64,000 bases of DNA from Turnera subulata (taxonomy: Eukaryota > Streptophyta > Magnoliopsida > Malpighiales > Passifloraceae). The DNA is taken from NCBI GenBank assembly GCA_028386065.3, contig JAKUCV010002770.1, forward strand, positions 112,104 through 176,103. The letters run 5' to 3'. Shown piece by piece: positions 56,580 through 64,000 of this stretch (positions are counted from its first letter, which is position 1; each line of letters starts with the position of its first letter). The position numbers and the translations under genes are program-made. Under the pieces are notes generated by a model. That model was given only the letters and a program-made list of their open reading frames with translations. It was not told the DNA's origin and ran no database searches.

Positions 56580-57568
56580 TTAGTCCTTCCCTTTGCGGTC
56601 GTCATTGATCTCATCAAGAAGTACGACTAGAGCAACAATGAATGCATAGTCAACATTAGGGTACACTGTCACGGCGAAACTGTCAGCATTATCGAACAAA
56701 ACCGTTGTAAGATTGTGTTTCTTGTGCATCTGCATTTGCAATATATAAGCCAAAGTTAGTATCTCATATATATAAATGTGGCTTAACTTTCTTGCATGAG
56801 AGTACAATTTATTGAATCCAAAATCTTACTTGGGCAATGATGATATTCGAATCTCCAAGAGTTATGGTGCATGATCTCTCCATCCAGCTCCCTTTGATCT
56901 TGAAATCAGGGACTTTCTGTGCTGTGTTAGCAGCCACGAACACGTCCAATTCAGTCTTGAATTGGATAAGTGATGACTTCTTGACTGTGAAAAGCAATTC
57001 TGGGCTCTCACCTCTGAAAACCTCCCACCTCCTATGCATAGTCAAAATCTAAAGAAAAAACAGAATGATGATATATCACATGCTTAGCCATTTTTATCTA
57101 TCATGAAACTCAACATCCATAATATTGGTAGAAAATTAAAAGTGTGTACAGTGTCTTGGAATACAATAATTTAAAACAAACAAATATATCATGAAGGCTA
57201 ATTATAAGATGCATATCTAATTAAAGGTAGTAGAAAAAATGATTAACAGAAGAGAAGTAAAAAAGAATTACCCTCTGCTTGAGGTTGGCTAAGGTGTTAC
57301 CAGCGGCATCTTGCAAATAACGAGTATCATGAAGGCTGAGGAGCTTACTCTTCACCTGGAAAATGAGGGTACCATTGATGTCAGTGACCTTGAAATCGTT
57401 TTCTCCCAGTGTAAATACCCTGGATTTAATGGCTAGGTCCACTGGATACTGGGCCAAGAACTGCGGCCCAATAACCACCACCGGGTTCTCTAGAGGAGGG
57501 GCGGGCATCGCCGGGACCGGGTTCATGATTTGTTGGGCAGCCGCAGCCATAAATCCCAGCTTATCCAT
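56580..57568 (-). CDS. LURP-one-related (LOR) protein C
   Basis: Exons 57568-57272, 57048-56830 and 56729-56580 join in phase 0 to 221 residues. Exon 2 is again 219 bp. The N-terminus is longer and different (MDKLGFMAAAAQQIMNPVPA), and the first Met was chosen because the frame is open from there; M7 (MAAAAQQ) matches the A/B start and is the alternative. Family marks are FLAQYPVDLAIKSR, VTDINGTLIFQVKSK, LTMHRRWEVFRGES, GSWMERSCTITLGDSN and the helix VTVYPNVDYAFIVALVVLLDE. It ends Lys-rich (DDRKGKD). It is the most diverged of the three copies, so it split before A and B. A perfect 18-bp inverted repeat lies about 90 bp upstream of its ATG. Confidence 0.93.
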
Positions 57569-58516
57569 TAATGAGGTGATTAACCCAAAAGTAAATCAAC
57601 AAATCACAAGGTTAAACAATGAGGAGGAGCTAGAATAGAAGGGATACAATACGAATCCGTTCAATCCCGTGTGTGTAAAAAAAAATACAAGAAAAAACAT
57701 ACACACACGGGATTGAAAGGGGTTAACACCACCCTGGTTCCAAAGGGGAAACGATGACAAAAAAAAAAAAAAGGGTAGTAATATTGAGGAAGAAGGAACC
57801 AGGGCAGTAAACTACGTAATGCCTTTGTTTTAGTTTTTAAACTAGTTATGCCGGGAAAGATATGGCTCCCCGTATTTTAAGGATAGCAGAAACTTAACTA
57901 ATTCTTACGGGTTGTTTATCGTTAATTTTTGGGTGCAACCTTAAATTTGGTTAGCACAGTATTATTCCTGTGGGCGTGAAGTGGTGATGAAACAAAAATA
58001 GTTGAACTTGAATGTAACCTTTCAACTTTGAAAAATACAAAATAATTTATGTTTATACTCTTTGAAACGAGTTAGTTTTTCTTTTTGTCGTCTTTTTTTT
58101 TTTTTTTAAAAAAAGACTAAACCTCTTATAGACCCGTTTAAGCCTTCAAAATTAAATTTAAAAATAAAAGAATTTGAGGTTCATGTAACCTGATCTATCT
58201 AGTTTCAATTGACAACTCCATTTTTCTTCCGCAATGATATCCTAGACCAGTTTATCAGTAACTAATCCAGATCAAAGCCTCATAAAAATCATAAAGACTA
58301 GCATCCCTGGTCCTAGAGCTGGGTTGTCTTGACCCCTTATATTTTAAAGGTTGGTAATTAAAGATGTATGGATGTCCGTTTCATTTGCGATTTCATCAAT
58401 TTCTAAATCTAATCAAATAAGACCACTGCATTGATAAATTTCACATTCATCAATCATTGATCGCATTTGGAATTTGGATTTTACGAGGCGCATGCTAGTT
58501 TGTGCATTGAATAAAT
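57569..58516. other. LOR-C upstream region
   Basis: It contains the inverted repeat described separately, then AT-rich DNA with homopolymer runs. No gene or element was recognised. Confidence 0.5.
57660..57717. promoter_or_regulatory. Perfect 18-bp inverted repeat upstream of LOR-C
   Basis: Left arm TTCAATCCCGTGTGTGTA (57660-57677) and right arm (57700-57717) are exact reverse complements around a 22-bp A-rich loop. The copies A and B have nothing similar. It could form a hairpin in the promoter DNA or the 5' leader RNA, or be what remains of a tiny inverted-repeat element. Confidence 0.6.
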
Positions 58517-60620
58517 ATAGTGAAACGTCCCGACCCGTATTTACCGTACATAGTAAACACGTGCCGGAACTGTAACGACCCGACCAAACGAAGCCCAGCA
58601 TACAGTGTATACAACAGAAACTCTGGCTCAACAGCCCAAAATATAAACATCAGAAATCCGACCCTTCGGCCCGACATAAAAACCGTCATCCATTCTCGGG
58701 AACATCAATAACATCACAACCGGCCCAAGGCCCAACAATAACAATAATCAGCACAGCGAAAGACTTAATAACTCACAAAGACACTGTATGCGGCACTGAT
58801 GCAAACTATGGATCCGAGTCCTGTCCAAGGGATAACGTCGCAGCCTGTCTGGAATGCATCATACCTGAACCACAAATAACTCAACCTACGGGATGAAAGC
58901 CCGCAGGTGAGGGGTGAGTCCGAAGTGCCCACCAACCATAGATAGACGATCAATATGCAACACTATAAAATACTCAAGGTCGAAAACAGGCATAACAGTC
59001 AAAATATACCAAACCAAAAGACTCGACTCAAAACTGGTCCAAGACCAAAAAGACTTAAACAAAAATCCAATTTCTCATTTTGTCTTTCCGAGCCCCATCA
59101 CAAATAAGCTAGGGGTCAGACCTGGTTTTCAATATATTTCGGGTGCCAGATCAAAACCAAGAGAGCCCAGGGATCGACATCCCAAAATAGTAACCCAGGG
59201 ATAGAAAGACACAGAGATAAACATCCAAAAACTCAATGCACGGAGATAAACATTCCAAAATCAAATCATGGGGATAAGCATCCCAAAATAAAATCATGGC
59301 ACTGGGATAAACATCCCGAATCAAACCACAGCAAATGCAACACTTAACAGTGCAACAATCATCAAACGCAACAACCGAGTAATATAGGCACATATCGAAG
59401 GAAATCCATCCTCACCTTAGCCGATTACAAAACTCTGAAGACAATGTGAGACGCCCCGACCCGTATTTACCAGTCTCAGTAAACACGTGCCGGAACTGTA
59501 CAACAGTAAATATAACACGAAACACAGCCCAATGGCCTAAAGATAATATCAATGATTAAATCAAGAAACCGGCCCAACGGCCCAATGTAATCAAAATCAA
59601 CATAAGAAATCTGGCCCATCGGCCCAATAACAAACACACGTCACCCAAACCCGGGGACCCAAAACATAGCACAGCGGAAGCAATTTTAAACCCAATATCA
59701 ACATATGCAAAACCTGATGCAAACTAATGGATCCGAGTCCTGTCCGAGGGGTAACGCCGCAGCCTGTCTGGAATGCATCAAGACTGAACCACAAATAACT
59801 CAACCTACGGGATGAAAGCCCGCGGGTGAGGGGTGAGTCCGAAGAGCCCACCGGGTAAAACCCATAAGCAAATATACATATACAAACAACCGTAAATTCC
59901 CAAGTCACATCACCAATAATTAACTAAGGTTCTCACGAACCTTAAATGACACACTTGTGATTCTAGACACGCTATTCCAATTTTATTATCAGGGCCCCTA
60001 TCACTAGTTAAATGATGGTCGTCGCCTGGTAGTCAAGCTAGCTAGCCCGTAGACTCCGCCCTGGTACCTCCACGTATAACTGGCACAGACAGGGAGCAGA
60101 CCCCAAGCACACTCTCCCCCAGCACCATAAATAAAAGACTACCATCTAGCTGTTTCAACATTTAACCGTCACTTACTAGATGTCTAAATGTTTTCGTTTT
60201 ATTAATATTACCATTTTAGTCTTTATACCACAATACTGTTAACCAACCATCAACTTATTATCCCGAGCAGGCTCACAGCCTCTTCGCTCGTCTGGATATT
60301 ACAACTTATCCCAACTGTTATCTCATACCAGTACCCCCGGTACTCAACTCACACACTCCTCACAGTCAACAACAACAGTAATAGACTTACTTATACCAGC
60401 AATTCCTATATCATCAATAACAACAACAGTAGCAATATTTTCAACATCATCAACAGCATCAAACATCAACTTATCTCATCACACAACAAGCCATTCACAG
60501 CCACAAAGAATCATATCAGCAAATATCACACATAGCAAACCAACATCAACTTGATATCACGGGCAGTATATAAATATTTACTTATCCTCACCTTAGCTGA
60601 TTACTCAATTCTGGAAACAT
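58517..60620. repeat. Two diverged direct copies of a roughly 0.9-1.2-kb repeat
   Basis: Unit 1 (about 58517-59445) and unit 2 (about 59446-60620) both open with ACG(T/C)CCCGACCCGTATTTACC and contain TAAACACGTGCCGGAACTGTA. Both also carry a 135-bp block (58798-58932 and 59717-59851) centred on CAGCCTGTCTGGAATGCATCA, and end near CCTCACCTTAGC(C/T)GATTAC. The opening resembles the start of long LTRs of Ty3-gypsy chromoviruses, but no gag or pol is present and the LTR status is not proven. Confidence 0.6.
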
Positions 60621-61259
60621 CAACCGGTCCAAAGCCAGTTTCATAGGAACTGCTCGATATCGACTCCTATATAACAAATAATAAAGGCACACATAAGATG
60701 CACATAATATGTATGCTATGATGCCATAACTATAAATCAAACTCATCGGTAAATCATCTCGATTAATTATATATTATCATGAAATTATCCCTTTTATTAT
60801 AATTAAATATTTTTCCAAAAATATCTCGTATGTTTATAAGGTTACAAAAATATATTTCCAAAGCTATTAAATCAAAATATTTCATAAAATAATATACTTT
60901 TTCCAAATTAATAAACAGCATAATTTTTCTGGAAACTATGTCATATATATGTATTTTTTCCAAAATTATTTCCATAAAATATATTACTTGCCAAAATATA
61001 ATTACCAAATATTATTATTTAACAAAAATATATAAAATAATCATATGCTATATAGTATTTTCCAGAAAATATATAATCATAAAAAAACTGATTTTTGAAA
61101 ATAAATACAAATTTATATTTTCTAAAGACAAAATACATTAAAAGAAACAATTGTATAACAACATAATTATATATTTTCAGAAATATTAACTATGTAAAAT
61201 ATATATATATTTTTAGAAAAATATCCCTTTTCATTTTTATTTTTTTTACAGATTATAAT

Positions 61260-61322
<63 letters not shown>

Positions 61323-62006
61323 GGACTGGGCCATGAACAGTGCCAGCCCAACCTACTCCACAGGCCGGCCCAAGCCCCAAGCAGGAGCCCAAGGACAGGC
61401 CCGCGAAGCAGGCCCAGCGCACAGCCCAAAACCCAGCCCAGGCGAGACCCGACCACGAGACGGACCCGACCCAACCGGGTCATCTCCCATCCACGGGTCT
61501 GCTCACCTTTCTGCAGCGGCGGGCGACGACGACGAGGCGGGGCGGCAACGAGCTGGACGGCTACGGCTTGGCGAGACAAGGGCAACGTCGCTAGCACCGG
61601 TGGCTGCAGGTGGCGGTGCGAGGCGCGGTGGCAGCTAGACAGGGAGGCGGATCCACGGGTTCTGTCGCTGGTCAACGGCGCGTCGTGGCTTTTCCGGCGT
61701 CGGAAGAACACGGGGGCGACGGGGTTGAGGTCGCGACGGCACGGCGACTCTCCTGGTGGCGGCGGTGGAGCACGAAACGGCGCCGGTCGCTTCCATGTGA
61801 ACAGTGACCGAGAGGGTGAAGTTGACGGCACTGTTCACTCCAGGTTTTCTCTTTTTTCTTTTTTTCTCTTTCTTTTCTTTTTTTCTAATTTTCTCTATTT
61901 TTCCTTTCTTTTCTGTATTTTTATTTTATTTTCTTTTTTTATTTTTCTTTTCTTCTTCCTCTCTGTTTTTTTTTCCGATTTTCCTCCTTTTTTTTCTCTC
62001 CTTCTC
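60621..62006. other. AT-rich stretch followed by GC-rich, LTR-like sequence
   Basis: 60700-61260 is extremely AT-rich with no gene. 61322-61850 is GC-rich and opens many unrelated frames on both strands (Pro/Arg-rich); no domain is recognised. The word GTTCACTCC / ACTGTTCACAT near 61800-61845 recurs in similar form in the next LTR (near 62630-62650). 61860-62000 is a T/C-rich run. Confidence 0.4.
61265..61320. repeat. (TA)28 microsatellite
   Basis: Uninterrupted TA dinucleotides over 56 bp. The Tyr-Ile repeat seen in translation is an artefact. Confidence 0.95.
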
Positions 62007-63208
62007 TGTAACAGCCCGGGTAATTTTTACGTTTTTACCGTCACCGTAAAATTTATTTTACAGTTATTTACCATAAAAATTAATCTTGGATAATTAATTT
62101 ATGGTAATTCGTGCATCGGATTCCGAAACCGAGCCCTGTCCCACGCTCGGGATTTTTCTGCGGATTTTCCTGACCAAAGTTGGAATTTTTTGGGTCCAGA
62201 AATCTTCAGAAAAGTCGGGATTAACCCCGAATTATCTGGCCAGAAATAAAGTCAAGGGGGTATTATAATTATTTTCCGGTCCGGACATGACACGCTTCAC
62301 ATGCTGCACAGTAATGAGGCAGCAGCTGCCTTCAACTGTGAAGCATGTGAACTGCTTGTCTAACCCGTGCTTCGCCAGTACTTGCCCGTGCCTCACCTGT
62401 AGTTGCAACCTTTAGCTCAAAACAATCTGCTTCCCAGTACCACCTTCACTCACCTCTGCAAAAAAAAAAAAGGAAACCCACTGCCAGCTTCTCTTCCGTC
62501 CCTTCCTCTGCAGAAATTCAAACCCAGTGTAAAACTCATCACACAAAACCCATACCTGAAGGAAAAAAAAAACACCAAACACCCAACCAAAACAAGCCAC
62601 GTCATCGTCACCTTCCTTCTCTTCACCACGGTCACTATTCACAAGGAAGTGAACCGTGCCGCTACTCGTGACACCACCCACACCATTGCCTTCTCCTCTC
62701 AGTCGCCGTCCAAGCAAACCCATCGCCAACCGCCATCGCCACTCGACGCACCGTCGACAGCCAAGGACCCGACGACCCGTTTTGAGTATTGGTTCCTCGA
62801 TGTGGCCCTTTCCTTCGCCATCGATAGTCTGCAATCGTGCCCAGTAGCAGAGAGTTTTCCGCCGCCGTCGCCTGTTCGATCTCGTCGCCTCGCCTCCGTT
62901 GTCGCTCGCCGCTGTTTCACCCCGTGTCACCGTCGCAGACCCGGATTGAGGGTGAGTGACCCGTTTCCTTAACGGGTCAGCTGGAGTCTGGGCTAGCGCG
63001 GGTCTGGGCCTGGCGTGGGCTTGCGGCTCATGCTTGGTCTGGGCTCTACGTCTGGGCCTGGCTGACCTGTAGGGTTGAATTCCATGGGTTAGGCTGTTAT
63101 TTTGGGCCCAGACCGAATTTTAAAAAAAATAAAAAAATAATATAAAATAAAATCTGGAAAACTATAATTCTGGGAAATAAAAAAAAATAATAATTTGTGG
63201 AAACAATT
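62007..63208 (+). mobile_element. Probable long LTR of a Ty3-gypsy (chromovirus-type) element
   Basis: It begins TGTAACAGCCCGGGTAATTTTTACG in sense; the TGTRACRSCCCG start and the following TTTACCG repeats are typical of Tekay/Del-type LTRs. A GC-rich Pro/Arg-coding-like stretch (62400-62960) shows no known domain. The sequence is cut at 63208 by the next LTR. Neither the 3' end nor a partner LTR is in the window. Confidence 0.45.
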
Positions 63209-64000
63209 GTTAGGACTAATGCTTCCATATTTCATTTCAGGGTTTTGATAATGACAAACTAACCAAAGCTCCATTCATGAATTCATCCCTTGAGGAAAAG
63301 CAAAAAGACATCAATCAATGAAGCACAAGTCTAAGACAAAGGAGTACAAGATTTAAAGCAACAAGGATGAAGATATATATAGAGAGTTCATCTATAGGAA
63401 ATCCTTGTAAATGGTAACTCAAGTACTCCAAGTTAATGCTCAAACCAAAAATCATTTTTCTCATGCATTTCATAAATCATGTAAGTCATTAAACTGGTTT
63501 TTAAGTTCTAAACATCGATGTTTTTAGAACAACATCGATGTTGCATCAAGTCGATTTCAAAATCTTTTTGGCAGTAGCAAGAAAACATCGATGTTGGATT
63601 ATAAAACATCGATGTTCTTGTGACCGTTGGTCAAAACATCGATGTTTACAATCCAACATCGATGTTCATGAGAATCTGTCTTTGAAACATAATTTTGCCG
63701 AAGCCAAAAAACATCGATGTTGGCAATTTAAACATCGATGTTTCACAAAACATCGATGTTTCATTTTCCAACATCGATGTTCTGGCAAAGACACTTTTTT
63801 TATATGTTTGCGAAGCCAAAAAACATCGATGTTGCGATGAAGAACATCGATGTTGTGTATGAAAACATCGATGTTCTAAAATGCAACATCGATGTTTTAC
63901 TAGCCGTTAGCTCAATTATTTAAATGCAACGGCTAAACATCGATGTTCTTGATGAAAACATCGATGTTGTGCCGTTATGGGCAGAAACCTTTTTCAGACA
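63209..64000 (+). mobile_element. LTR of a probable SIRE-type copia element, running off the window
   Basis: It starts TGTTAGGACTAATGCTTCC and soon reads TTTTGATAATGACAAAC, a pattern seen at the 5' end of SIRE/Maximus-lineage copia LTRs. No coding sequence follows. From 63511 it holds an array of a 12-bp palindrome. The 3' end, and hence whether this is a solo LTR or part of a full element, lies outside the window. Confidence 0.5.
63511..63968. repeat. Array of 16 copies of the palindrome AACATCGATGTT
   Basis: Perfect copies start at 63511, 63531, 63584, 63605, 63635, 63655, 63710, 63731, 63749, 63770, 63822, 63843, 63864, 63885, 63936 and 63957. Start-to-start distances are 20, 53, 21, 30, 20, 55, 21, 18, 21, 52, 21, 21, 21, 51 and 21 bp. 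A longer unit containing GAAGCCAAAAAACATCGATG repeats at about 112 bp (63700 and 63812). Sequence between the copies is otherwise mostly different, so the palindrome itself is what is conserved. Function unknown. Confidence 0.95.

Noticed and set aside
61259..61831. ORFs with Tyr-Ile repeats and Pro/Arg-rich extensions
   Set aside because: They run through the (TA)n microsatellite and then GC-rich LTR-like DNA. No domain is seen and overlapping frames are open on both strands.
62403..62972. 189-residue Pro/Ser-rich ORF (and a 172-residue ORF opposite) as a host gene
   Set aside because: It lies in sequence that begins like a chromovirus LTR, and open frames on both strands reflect GC-rich composition. 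No motif is seen.
63538..63923. Proteins with repeated HRC or NIDV motifs
   Set aside because: They arise because many palindrome spacings are 21 bp (seven codons). The motif is the translation of AACATCGATGTT and the frames break where spacing changes.
63511..63968. CRISPR array
   Set aside because: Repeats are only 12 bp, fully palindromic and separated by as little as 6 bp. The context is a plant LTR, and no cas genes are possible here.

Overview
This window is nuclear DNA of a flowering plant, most likely a eudicot. It has intron-containing genes with GT..AG junctions, AT-rich spacers, and dense nested transposable elements of plant type (Ty1-copia, Ty3-gypsy, LINE, tRNA-derived SINE, TRIM, MULE). 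No genus can be named from the sequence alone.

Host genes. Four host genes are supported, all on the minus strand. The first is a nine-exon TOM1-like (TOL6-type) VHS-GAT adaptor at 1519-5297. The other three are tandem paralogues of the LURP-one-related (LOR, Tubby C-terminal-like) family: A (exon 3 at 25330-25476, exons 2 and 1 at 39030-39907), B (46684-47874) and C (56580-57568). All three LOR models have three exons with conserved phases and give proteins of 213, 213 and 221 residues. A and B share exons, introns and both flanks, so they are a recent segmental duplication. Copy B serves as the empty-site reference for insertions in copy A.

Nested insertions. Block 1 (9684-24041) is a 5'-truncated minus-strand LINE with a 12-bp target duplication. 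It contains a small LTR element (10482-23778, duplication caaac) whose internal region carries a DEK_C-domain ORF. That element's first LTR holds a SINE and a 10.9-kb gypsy element (11430-22314, duplication tagca), and the gypsy element holds a probable solo LTR. Block 2 (25591-39016) lies in intron 2 of LOR-A. It contains a decayed plus-strand LINE with a solo LTR, then a minus-strand copia (33443-38780), which in turn holds a TRIM (37683-38370, duplication ctcag). Block 3 is a 5753-bp MULE (40034-45786) with identical 140-bp terminal inverted repeats, a 10-bp target duplication, an apparently unbroken transposase gene and a GRF zinc-finger ORF. It sits 8 bp beyond the putative TATA box of LOR-A. 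Block 4 (about 48875-55597) is a minus-strand LINE cut by a SINE and by a copia (50274-54522, duplication aatcg). A TRIM (55598-56117) follows.

Right end. From 58.5 kb on there are no host genes. There are two diverged direct copies of a roughly 0.9-1.2-kb repeat, an AT-rich stretch, an (AT)n microsatellite, GC-rich LTR-like sequence, and from 63209 the start of another LTR. Inside that LTR a perfect 12-bp palindrome, AACATCGATGTT, occurs 16 times in 458 bp. Spacings are mostly 20-21 bp, with others near 30 and 51-55 bp, so the copies lie near one face of the helix. This is the most unusual signal in the window.
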